From Bacteroidota bacterium (GTDB taxonomy: Bacteria > Bacteroidota > Bacteroidia > Chitinophagales > Chitinophagaceae), in assembly GCA_018267515.1 (NCBI GenBank), contig JAFDYJ010000018.1, positions 1 through 46,001 of the forward strand: DNA of 46,001 nucleotides, read 5' to 3'. Shown piece by piece: positions 16,809 to 23,657 of the stretch (the stretch's first letter is position 1; the number at the start of each line of letters is the position of its first letter). The position numbers and the translations under genes were made by a program. The notes under the pieces are model-generated. The model made no database searches, was not told the origin of the DNA, and was given only the letters and a program-made list of their open reading frames with translations.

Positions 16809-17462
16809 ATGAGACCTACTGAGGACAATTACCGTCACAAAGGACTGCGAAAGAAATTAACTGATGGTATTCGTGCCAAAGGGATCAGCGATGAAAAAGT
16901 ATTGAATGCTATTCATGCAATCCCCCGTCATTTTTTTTTGGATTCTGCGTTTGATGAAACTGCCTATGAGGATAAAGCGTTTCCCATAGGAGAAGGGCAA
17001 ACCATTTCACAACCCTATACGGTAGCTTATCAAACCCAACTGCTTGAAATAAAAAATTTTGATAAAGTGCTGGAGATCGGCACCGGCAGCGCATACCAGG
17101 CCTGTGTACTTGCCGAAATGGGAGCACAGGTTTATACAATCGAAAGGCAGAAAAAATTATTTGATGCCAATAAATCCTTTGCGGTTCTAAAAAAATATCC
17201 TTCCATAAAATTATTTTATGGTGATGGCTATGAAGGCTTACCCACTTATGCTCCCTTTGATAAGATAATAATAACGGCAGCGGCTCCTGAAATTCCGCAA
17301 AAACTTATTGAGCAATTAAAGCCCGGGGGTATGATGGTGCTTCCTTTGGGAAGCGGAGAGATACAACGCATGATGCGAATCACTAAACTTGAAAACAATT
17401 CTCTGAAAGAAGAAGTCTTTGATCATTTTTCTTTTGTACCGATGGTGGAGGGGAAGAAGTGA
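16809..17462 (+). CDS. pcm: Protein-L-isoaspartate O-methyltransferase
   Basis: 217 residues. SAM-dependent enzyme that methylates isoaspartyl residues in damaged proteins so that they can revert to aspartate. The motifs are complete: the substrate loop GEGQTISQPY (61-70), SAM-binding VLEIGTGSAYQ (87-97), acidic ribose-binding YTIE (109-112) and IIITAAAPEIP followed by LKPGGMMVLPLG. The ATG lies only nine bases after the -7 box. It is a single gene converging on the lemA/htpX pair. Confidence 0.92.
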   Translation: MRPTEDNYRHKGLRKKLTDGIRAKGISDEKVLNAIHAIPRHFFLDSAFDETAYEDKAFPIGEGQTISQPYTVAYQTQLLEIKNFDKVLEIGTGSAYQACVLAEMGAQVYTIERQKKLFDANKSFAVLKKYPSIKLFYGDGYEGLPTYAPFDKIIITAAAPEIPQKLIEQLKPGGMMVLPLGSGEIQRMMRITKLENNSLKEEVFDHFSFVPMVEGKK

Positions 17463-17520
17463 GGACTTCAGGAATTTTCCGGGAGTAAGAAACTGCCGGT
17501 TTTTTAAGAAGAACCTCAAG

Positions 17521-18438
17521 TCAAACAAACTGATCAAGCAATTGAATTCTTTTCTCAATAGGAGGGTGTGTGGCAAACAGCCTTGCAAAAAAACTTTTAT
17601 TTTTTTTCTGTGGATTGTCAATAAAGAGCTGCGCCACATCTTCGTTGTGTACCGCTTCAATCAATGGGTCGTTATCAATTTTTCGCAATGCGTTGGCAAG
17701 AGCATAGGGCTTTTTGGTCATTTCAGCAGAACCGGCATCAGCCAGGTATTCTCTACGCCGTGAAATTCCAAAACGAAGTAAAAGTGAAATAAGATAACAG
17801 ACAGCAGTGACTGCGATTGCAATCAGGATAATATAACCACCATCTTTTTTCTTGCTGCCGGAAGTGAATCGAAGGCTTCGTAATGCCATTTGAGCCAGGA
17901 AAGCAAAAATGCCAACAAAAATGATTGAAATGATGAGGAGCCGGGTGTCCTTGTTCCGGATATGTGTCAGTTCATGAGCAATGACAGCTTCCAGCTCATC
18001 GTCATTTAATTTGTCAATAATTCCTTTGGATAATGTTACAGAATAAGTTTTTTGGTTTACACCGCTGGCAAATGCATTCAGGGAATCATCATAGATGATA
18101 AAAATTTTCGGAGTTACCATTCCACATTGGATGCATAAGTTTTCTACAAGGTTATATACCCTCATATTTTCGTTTCGCTCTAATGGCCGGGATGAAGTTG
18201 CCAGCCGGATAAAAGCCGTATGACCGGCATAGGCGATAAGAAACCAGATGAGGACGGCGATCAGAACTCCGGGAAGAACCCTTAGAAACTGTTCATTAGC
18301 CAGGCTGAAATACTGATTTTCGGCAAAGAAGAAAAAGATATAAAACATTCCCAACAATAAAGTCGGAAATGCAATCAATAACAGGAATGAATACCGGTTA
18401 TTCCGGCTAATCTGTGATTGAATTCCGACGTACTGCAT
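17521..18438 (-). CDS. htpX: M48-family membrane metalloprotease, HtpX-like
   Basis: 305 residues. Zinc protease with active-site HELTH (155-159) and third ligand E230 in RREYLADAGS. Four hydrophobic helices are expected, at about 18-39, 53-75, 167-184 and 199-222; the active site faces the cytoplasm in HtpX, where it degrades misfolded membrane proteins. The substrate-side motif NAFASGVN (121-128) is also present. It follows lemA by 30 bp on the same strand, the widespread lemA-htpX arrangement. The symbol is by family resemblance; the regulatory link to heat shock is not visible here. Confidence 0.88.
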   Translation of the reverse strand: MQYVGIQSQISRNNRYSFLLLIAFPTLLLGMFYIFFFFAENQYFSLANEQFLRVLPGVLIAVLIWFLIAYAGHTAFIRLATSSRPLERNENMRVYNLVENLCIQCGMVTPKIFIIYDDSLNAFASGVNQKTYSVTLSKGIIDKLNDDELEAVIAHELTHIRNKDTRLLIISIIFVGIFAFLAQMALRSLRFTSGSKKKDGGYIILIAIAVTAVCYLISLLLRFGISRRREYLADAGSAEMTKKPYALANALRKIDNDPLIEAVHNEDVAQLFIDNPQKKNKSFFARLFATHPPIEKRIQLLDQFV

Positions 18439-18468
18439 AATTTAATATCAAATCCCGGGTCTGTTTAT

Positions 18469-19032
18469 CTAAAATTGAATTTTAGGAGGTTCTTCCATTT
18501 GTTTACGTGTATCTGTACCCAGGTCAAAAAGCACTTCCCGCTGGAATCCGAAATTTTTTGCAATAAGATTTCCGGGGAAAGATTCAACGGCATTATTGTA
18601 TTCCGTAGTGGCGCCATTGAAGAAACGGCGGGCTGCAGCCAGTTTATTTTCTATATCACTCAGTTCGTTTTGCAATTGCAAAAAATTCTGATTGGCTTTC
18701 AAATCGGGATAAGCTTCCACGGCCACTTTCAAACCCTGCAGCATGCTGCCTAATTGTTGTTCTGCAGCTATTTTATCGTTAATGGATTGAGCATTCATGG
18801 CAGCAGAACGGGCTTCTGTTATTTTCATCAGAAGTTCTTTTTCGTGAGTAGCATATCCTTTCACGGAATCTACTAATTGAGGGACAAGGTCATGCCGTTG
18901 GCGAAGTTGTACATCAATATCGGCAAATGCATTTTGCCTGCGATTGCGCCGGCGTACTAACCCATTATACAGGCCTACTACCCAAAGTACAATGAGAAGA
19001 ATTACGGCAACTACTACGATTACTGCTATCAT
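18469..19032 (-). CDS. lemA: LemA family protein
   Basis: 187 residues: one N-terminal membrane helix (2-22) and a long antiparallel helical domain. Family hallmarks are the YNGLVRRRN juxtamembrane segment (22-30), FADIDVQLRQRHDLVPQLV (36-54) and the central EAYPDLKANQNF (106-117). LemA proteins are membrane-anchored with unknown biochemical function and commonly precede htpX, as here. The C-terminal EEPPKIQF is the usual short proline tail. Confidence 0.92.
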   Translation of the reverse strand: MIAVIVVVAVILLIVLWVVGLYNGLVRRRNRRQNAFADIDVQLRQRHDLVPQLVDSVKGYATHEKELLMKITEARSAAMNAQSINDKIAAEQQLGSMLQGLKVAVEAYPDLKANQNFLQLQNELSDIENKLAAARRFFNGATTEYNNAVESFPGNLIAKNFGFQREVLFDLGTDTRKQMEEPPKIQF

Positions 19033-19184
19033 AAATTATATTTTTAATTGAAATTGAAATTACATAAAAAGAGAATATCAGGCATCGAAAATGGATTGAA
19101 TTTTGAAAACGAGGCCTTCCTTCGGGGTCTCAATTCTTTTCTGGTTTAGAAATAGATTTTACCGGGCTATCAGCCTGAGAAAAC

Positions 19185-19643
19185 TTATAACATCAGCTTT
19201 TTAGCTTGTTCTGCTTTTTTAGCAGATGAAAATGCTCTGACTTCAAGAAATATGGCAATAAAAAAGATAATCCATGGAAGTATGATTGTCCAGCCGAGAT
19301 TTTGCATACTAACAACCATTACCAAAATGATAAGTATAGCCATTAAGCCGAGTACAACAGCCGAAATAATTACTGCAATATTGGGTTGACTTGCAGCCAG
19401 AATGCCCATTCCAATAAAGATAACCGTTACTATCAGGGAAAGAGCAATGTTTCCGCCGTTGCTACCTTGTATCATAACCGGTAATGCATTACCTACGAAA
19501 TAAAGTGCTGCAATCCCTAAAAGAAAATTTCTGGTTTTCGCTGCTTCTTCCTTAAAGATTCGTGATTGCGTTTCTTTATCTGTATTTAAGGGATTGGGTG
19601 AAAATTGAGATGGTGGTGGTGGAGGTGGTGGAGGAGGATACAT
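19185..19643 (-). CDS. Membrane protein with proline-repeat N-terminus
   Basis: 152 residues. The N-terminus starts MY and then nine prolines in a row, encoded by an imperfect GGN triplet run on the plus strand. A polar stretch (15-38) and four hydrophobic helices (about 39-57, 65-84, 89-111 and 116-136) follow, with a basic C-terminus. No known family motif is seen. The proline run may help interaction with a partner or simply be a slipped repeat. It is upstream of lemA on the same strand with a 152-bp gap. Confidence 0.65.
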   Translation of the reverse strand: MYPPPPPPPPPSQFSPNPLNTDKETQSRIFKEEAAKTRNFLLGIAALYFVGNALPVMIQGSNGGNIALSLIVTVIFIGMGILAASQPNIAVIISAVVLGLMAILIILVMVVSMQNLGWTIILPWIIFFIAIFLEVRAFSSAKKAEQAKKLML

Positions 19644-19782
19644 ATATAATTAATTTGAATAATAAATATAGGAAATTTTTAGAAAAATAAAACATATTGC
19701 CGGGCTTGGTAAGCGTTGCTCCTGATAAAAATCAGGCTAATCGCAGCATTTTAAAATTATTTAACCAAACAGGTTTTGGAAA

Positions 19783-20094
19783 CTATGAATTTTGGAGAAT
19801 CACATTTTCCAGGTAATGAGAAGGCACAACACCTGCCTGCCGCCATACTATATTCCCGTTTTTGAACAGGATCAGGGTAGGCACACCCTGTATATGATAT
19901 GCACTGGACACCAGGGGGCTTTCATCCACATCTACTTTGAGTATTGTGATTTTATCGCCCATTTTTGTTTTTAATTCTTCGAGGATGGGTTTCATTGTTT
20001 TGCAGGGGCCGCACCATTCTGCAAAAAAATCCACAAGTACCGGCTTATCCGATTTGATCATTTCTGAAAAAGTTCTTTTCTCCTTTGTTGCCAT
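19783..20094 (-). CDS. trxA: Thioredoxin
   Basis: 103 residues with the classical active site WCGPC (27-31), the buried VDV aspartate region and the cis-proline loop GVPTL near residue 72. It is a complete small cytosolic thioredoxin. It is the last of six packed genes, two bases after the preceding one, in a locus for sulfane sulfur; it may reduce persulfides carried by the rhodaneses (inference). The symbol reflects the family; other thioredoxins probably exist elsewhere in the genome. Confidence 0.92.
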   Translation of the reverse strand: MATKEKRTFSEMIKSDKPVLVDFFAEWCGPCKTMKPILEELKTKMGDKITILKVDVDESPLVSSAYHIQGVPTLILFKNGNIVWRQAGVVPSHYLENVILQNS

Positions 20095-20096
20095 GA

Positions 20097-20378
20097 TTAA
20101 ATGCTTTTTATTTCTTCATAACTTGTTTTCACCGGATCATCTTCATCCAGGTCAGATTTGTTTTTTGAATTGCTATGGTGATTTGTATTGACAGAACAAC
20201 AGGCGCCTGCAGCACATCCTAAACCTAAAAGCCCCATTGTTGCAAACCATCCTCCAAATAAAACTCCCACCCATTGACGTAACAGGATGGACTGCACTAT
20301 AATAAAAATTCCCATTGCCAGGTAAATAAACCTGATCCAGCTCCATCCGCTTGTAATCCGCTGTTTAAAAGTGTTCAT
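20097..20378 (-). CDS. Small membrane protein with GCAAGACC motif
   Basis: 93 residues. Two hydrophobic helices (about 14-30 and 34-55) are followed by the motif GCAAGACC, with Cys at about 54, 60 and 61, then a hydrophilic His/Asn/acidic tail. Similar small proteins with a GCxxGxC end to the second helix are common in Bacteroidota beside rhodanese and thioredoxin genes. The cysteines could take part in sulfur or metal handling at the membrane (inference). It is one base from the rhodanese upstream and two bases from trxA. Confidence 0.75.
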   Translation of the reverse strand: MNTFKQRITSGWSWIRFIYLAMGIFIIVQSILLRQWVGVLFGGWFATMGLLGLGCAAGACCSVNTNHHSNSKNKSDLDEDDPVKTSYEEIKSI

Positions 20379-20379
20379 T

Positions 20380-20694
20380 TCACCGTATTTTATTTTGAAG
20401 ACTCATCCATCCGCCACCGTTATAAACTTCAGTGAAACCGCCTGATTTTAAAATATTCTTTGCGCTGGCACTTCGCATTCCAGAGGCACAGCAGGTAATG
20501 ACGGCTTTATCTTTTTTTAATTTTTTCATTTGAGAGCCGATACTGTTCAGCGGTATGTTCACCGAACCTTTAATGTGTCCGCCCTGGTATTCTCCTGCTG
20601 TTCTTACATCAACGATCTGGGCTCCGTTCTGAAGTAATGCTTTATAGTCTGTTTTTGGACCTGCACCGAAAAGCTTTTTTAAAAATTGTATCAT
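20380..20694 (-). CDS. Single-domain rhodanese
   Basis: 104 residues. After a short amphipathic N-terminus (IQFLKKLFG), the rhodanese domain shows DVRTAGEYQGGHIKGSVN (29-46) and the active loop CASGMR with catalytic C69 and R74, preceded by a second cysteine, C68. Rhodaneses move sulfane sulfur as a cysteine persulfide. It is the fourth gene of the sulfur operon. The N-terminal amphipathic segment may place it near the membrane. Confidence 0.9.
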   Translation of the reverse strand: MIQFLKKLFGAGPKTDYKALLQNGAQIVDVRTAGEYQGGHIKGSVNIPLNSIGSQMKKLKKDKAVITCCASGMRSASAKNILKSGGFTEVYNGGGWMSLQNKIR

Positions 20695-20706
20695 GATTCT
20701 GTTTGT

Positions 20707-20955
20707 TTAATTGTTTTTTATATTAATCCAGCTGCCCCCATTTTTACAATCAATACCCAGGTTTTTCAGGTAAGATGTAGCTTGACCGCTTCGGTTTCCA
20801 CTGGCGCAACAAAGAATGATCGGTTGGTTCATCTTTTTAATTTCAGCCAGCCGGTGTGGTATTTCATGCATGGGAATATTGATACTTTCTGCAATGTGTC
20901 CTCCCGTATATTCCTCCACGGTTCTTACGTCAAGAATTGTTATTTGCTGATTCAT
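20707..20955 (-). CDS. Single-domain rhodanese
   Basis: 82 residues starting at MNQQITILDV. An upstream in-frame ATG at 20994 would add 13 basic and polar residues and deepen the overlap with the preceding gene from 26 to 65 bases; the shorter form begins exactly at the first rhodanese strand. It has DVRTVEEYTGGHIAESIN (9-26) and the active loop CASGNR with catalytic C50 and R55. It is a second rhodanese directly beside a similar one, probably a local duplication that has diverged. Confidence 0.85.
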   Translation of the reverse strand: MNQQITILDVRTVEEYTGGHIAESINIPMHEIPHRLAEIKKMNQPIILCCASGNRSGQATSYLKNLGIDCKNGGSWINIKNN

Positions 20956-21175
20956 TTGCTTGTTCTTTATTTTTTGAATTTGATTTTGTTTCACTTTTAA
21001 AGATGCTGAATACTAATCCTCCCATAACGGCACCGTATATTGTACTGTTGAGTGGACGGGAAGTAATAGGGCAGGTACCGGAAACACATCCGATATAATA
21101 ATAGTACAGGTATCCGCCTGCAGCACCAACAGCCAGGCCGATCAGGAGTAATTTATTTTTTATAAAAAAATTCAT
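20930..21175 (-). CDS. DUF6132-like small membrane protein
   Basis: 81 residues from the ATG at 21175, one base after the TGA of the upstream MBL gene, which supports translational coupling; a longer frame to 21208 is rejected. A first helix (8-22) with GLAVGAAGGY is followed by GCVSGTCPITS, holding two cysteines four residues apart, and a second helix with GAVMGGLVF. The YYIGCxSGxCPI arrangement is typical of DUF6132 proteins in Bacteroidota sulfur loci. The cysteine pair at the membrane face may handle sulfur (inference). Confidence 0.82.
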   Translation of the reverse strand: MNFFIKNKLLLIGLAVGAAGGYLYYYYIGCVSGTCPITSRPLNSTIYGAVMGGLVFSIFKSETKSNSKNKEQANESANNNS

Positions 21176-21176
21176 C

Positions 21177-22544
21177 TCAAAATGTTTTAACGGCTTCGCC
21201 AAGATCAAAAATTTTTACCGTACCATTCAATTGGGATTGTAAAAGGCTGCTGGCTGCGGCACTCCGGAATCCGGCAGCGCAATGTACCACTACCGGTTTA
21301 TCCTTTGGAATTTCACCGGCCCGGTCTCTCAGTTCATATAAGGGTATGTTGATTGCGTTTTGAAATATTTTTCTAGTAATCACTTCTGACGGGTTGCGAA
21401 CGTCCAGGATGGTAAAAATCCTGTTATTATTTTTTAATTCTTCAGAATCAAAAATCTCCATGGTTACATCACCTGTATTTCCTGAAATAGCCAATGCTAT
21501 TTGTTTTTCATAACCGATTTTGGCAATACGGGCAATTAGTGTATTCAACTCATTGTCGTTAGCAGCAACAAGATAAAAGGGTTCTTCCGGGTTTACTATG
21601 CTTCCCAGCCAGGTTTCAAAAGAATTATCTCCCATCAGGTTGATGGCATTTTTCAAATGTCCTTTTTTGAAATCAGATTGGGGCCTTGTGTCAATGATGA
21701 TAACGGAGGGGTCAATAATTTCAGCAGCCGTTGCTGCACTGACCTTTTTGATTTTTGAAATACTTTTTTTAAAATCATCAGATCCTTTTTTATTGATGCC
21801 GACAGAAAAAGGAAAATATTTAGGAATAAAAGGTTGCCCTTCTAACAGTTTCTCCACAAATGCTGCTTCATCCATGATTCCAAAACACCAGTTAGACATC
21901 TTTTCGGCGCCTATAGTGCTGTGATTCATTTCACTTAAACCTTTACCACATAAACTGCCGGCTCCATGTGCAGGATAGACCTCCACATCATCGGGGAGTG
22001 TCCTGAGTTTTTTGTGAAGCGAATGATACATCTGCTTTGCCAGTTCGGTCCGGGTGGCAGTGATGGCACCCGCTTTTTCTCTCAGGTCCGGACGGCCGCA
22101 ATCGCCGATGAACAAAGTATCACCGGTGAAAACAGCGACTTCTTTTCCGTTATTATCAAAAGCCAAAATGCTGATGCTATCAGGGGAATGGCCGGGTGTA
22201 TTTATAGCTTTTAGGGTAATTTGTCCTATCAGGATGGCATCACCATCATCAAAAGTTTGATGGGGGTATTCGGCGCCTAATAATTTACTTACATAGATTG
22301 CAGCTCCCGTGAAATTTGAAATTTCAAGATGGCCACTTACAAAATCTGCATGGGGATGTGTTTCAATTACAGCAAGAATCTTTGCGTGGTTCTGTTCTGC
22401 AAAATCATAATAAGGTTGCGGATCACGGGCCGGATCAATTAAAACAATTTCCTGATCGCTTAGAATGGCGTAGGAATAATGCGACAAATTTTTATCTTCA
22501 AATTGTTTTACCTGCATTTGGATATGATTTCGCACTGTTTTCAT
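21177..22544 (-). CDS. MBL-fold persulfide-dioxygenase-like protein fused to two rhodanese domains
   Basis: 455 residues. The metallo-beta-lactamase domain (about 10-250) has HPHADFVSGH (63-72), H119 in TPGHS, D142 in GDTLF and H193 in YPAHG, the ligand set of ETHE1-type glutathione-persulfide dioxygenases. Two rhodanese domains follow: the first (about 265-360) lacks a cysteine in the expected loop (near VAANDNE) and should be inactive; the second (about 367-455) has active C422 and R427 in CAAGFR. It probably oxidises sulfane sulfur to sulfite and transfers sulfur in one chain. First gene of the operon. The ATG at 22544 lies eight bases after the -7 box; a second ATG at 22517 also fits the family start. 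Confidence 0.9.
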   Translation of the reverse strand: MKTVRNHIQMQVKQFEDKNLSHYSYAILSDQEIVLIDPARDPQPYYDFAEQNHAKILAVIETHPHADFVSGHLEISNFTGAAIYVSKLLGAEYPHQTFDDGDAILIGQITLKAINTPGHSPDSISILAFDNNGKEVAVFTGDTLFIGDCGRPDLREKAGAITATRTELAKQMYHSLHKKLRTLPDDVEVYPAHGAGSLCGKGLSEMNHSTIGAEKMSNWCFGIMDEAAFVEKLLEGQPFIPKYFPFSVGINKKGSDDFKKSISKIKKVSAATAAEIIDPSVIIIDTRPQSDFKKGHLKNAINLMGDNSFETWLGSIVNPEEPFYLVAANDNELNTLIARIAKIGYEKQIALAISGNTGDVTMEIFDSEELKNNNRIFTILDVRNPSEVITRKIFQNAINIPLYELRDRAGEIPKDKPVVVHCAAGFRSAAASSLLQSQLNGTVKIFDLGEAVKTF

Positions 22545-22552
22545 GTGCTGCG

Positions 22553-22560
22553 CAAAGATA
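22553..22560 (-). promoter_or_regulatory. -7 promoter element of the sulfur operon
   Basis: TATCTTTG on the minus strand, exact to TAnnTTTG. No TTTG box is found at the -33 distance, which would suit a promoter that needs an activator. Confidence 0.65.
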
Positions 22561-22582
22561 GATCGTTGAAACGGGGTGATTC

Positions 22583-22596
22583 GTCACATTTGTTAC
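22583..22596 (-). promoter_or_regulatory. Candidate Crp/Fnr-type operator upstream of the sulfur operon
   Basis: The plus strand reads GTCACA-TT-TGTTAC, a near-perfect inverted repeat (five of six pairs). Its centre is about 40-41 bases before the predicted transcription start near 22549, the class II activator position. An overlapping GTGA-TTCG-TCAC lies at 22576-22587. The Crp/Fnr-type gene next door is the obvious candidate binder (inference). Confidence 0.5.
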
Positions 22597-22740
22597 ATAT
22601 TGAATTCAGTTCTGCAGTTTAACTTTCTTTGAACACCGGAAATGATTTATTATCATAAAAAAGCAATAGTTCGCCCAGGTAAGTTCAATAAAAGGAAATT
22701 TCGAATCGTGTTTTTTATAGAGAAAAGAATTAACTGTAGC

Positions 22741-23385
22741 TTAAGGATTTGGCTTTTTGGTGGATTGTAATGTGATCTTATTTCTACCCAGTCTTACAAT
22801 ACCTTCCTCTTCCATTTGTTTCAGCAAACGGGAAACGACAACCCGGGCAGTGCCGAGCTCATTTGCCAATTGTTCATGTGTTACATATAAAGTGCCGGCA
22901 CCCGATACTTCCGCTTTTTTTTGAATGAAGTGGATCAGGCGTTCATCCATTTTTTTAAAAGCAACCGCATTTACCACATCCAATAACTCTTCAAATCGTT
23001 TGTGGTAAAGACGGAAAATGTAGTCGAGCCACTCGGGAAACTGCTTTATCAGCTCGCTGACTTTGTCAATTGGAATAAAAAGGATCTCTGTTTCTTCTTC
23101 AGCCACAGCTTTTACTTTACTGGTATCCTGGTGCAAACCACCGAGAAAAGACATGATACAGCTTTCACCCGACCTGATATAGTACAGTAGCAGCTCCTTT
23201 CCTTCCTCATCACTTCTCATGACTTTAACGCTGCCGCTAAGGACTAAAGGTATAGAACGGATAAACGCATTTTCATTCAGTATGGTTTCTCCTTCCGGAA
23301 AAGATTTTATGGTGCCGTACTCCAGAAGTTTTTCTTTCATTTTCCCGGAAGCACTTATGCCGGCCAATATGTCGTTTCCTCTCAT
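22741..23385 (-). CDS. Crp/Fnr-family transcriptional regulator
   Basis: 214 residues: an N-terminal cyclic-nucleotide-binding-like beta roll (about 20-115), a dimer helix (about 118-150) and a winged HTH with recognition helix near LGTARVVVSRLLKQM (177-191). The loop that binds cAMP in Crp reads RSGESCIMSF, and lacks the usual arginine-serine pair; a single cysteine, C76, sits there instead. This favours a thiol or persulfide signal over cAMP, and there is no Fnr-type cysteine cluster. It lies 196 bp upstream of the sulfur operon on the same strand. A TAAATTTG box ends four bases before the ATG. Confidence 0.88.
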   Translation of the reverse strand: MRGNDILAGISASGKMKEKLLEYGTIKSFPEGETILNENAFIRSIPLVLSGSVKVMRSDEEGKELLLYYIRSGESCIMSFLGGLHQDTSKVKAVAEEETEILFIPIDKVSELIKQFPEWLDYIFRLYHKRFEELLDVVNAVAFKKMDERLIHFIQKKAEVSGAGTLYVTHEQLANELGTARVVVSRLLKQMEEEGIVRLGRNKITLQSTKKPNP

Positions 23386-23389
23386 ACAG

Positions 23390-23397
23390 CAAATTTA
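23390..23397 (-). promoter_or_regulatory. -7 promoter element of the Crp/Fnr-type gene
   Basis: TAAATTTG on the minus strand matches TAnnTTTG and ends four bases before the ATG at 23385, so the message should be leaderless or nearly so. Confidence 0.55.
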
Positions 23398-23517
23398 CTG
23401 ATAGAAATGTTGCTGAAAAGAAGTCAGAGGTAGTATGGAAATTTGGGCATGATTGAAAAAATGAAATACGGGAAAATTTATTGGAAAAGAAAATACAGAA
23501 AAGATCAAAAAGGCAAA

Positions 23518-23537
23518 GGGCTCCTGGAAAGGAGCCC
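23518..23537. other. GC-rich hairpin with downstream five-codon reading frame
   Basis: GGGCTCC (23518-23524) pairs with GGAGCCC (23531-23537) around TGGAAA. On the minus strand it is followed by a loosely T-rich run, like a terminator without an obvious gene upstream. On the plus strand it is followed at 23560 by a minimal reading frame, ATG-AAA-ATT-CTA-TTC-TAA, 80 bases before the acylase gene. Function is open: leader element, terminator of a small RNA, or stabilising hairpin. Confidence 0.4.
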
Positions 23538-23657
23538 CGAAACCATTAAACCTTATCCTATGAAAATTCTATTCTAAGTTAGCTCATTTTTGATAAAGCA
23601 AAAAAAAAGTTTTTATTTACTGTTTTTATTACCTTTCACCTTCATAATTGCCGGTTT

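Noticed and set aside
19713..19745. CCTGAT-AAAA-ATCAGG hairpin after trxA as a terminator
   Set aside because: The stem is only six pairs and no U-tract follows on the minus strand; too weak to call.
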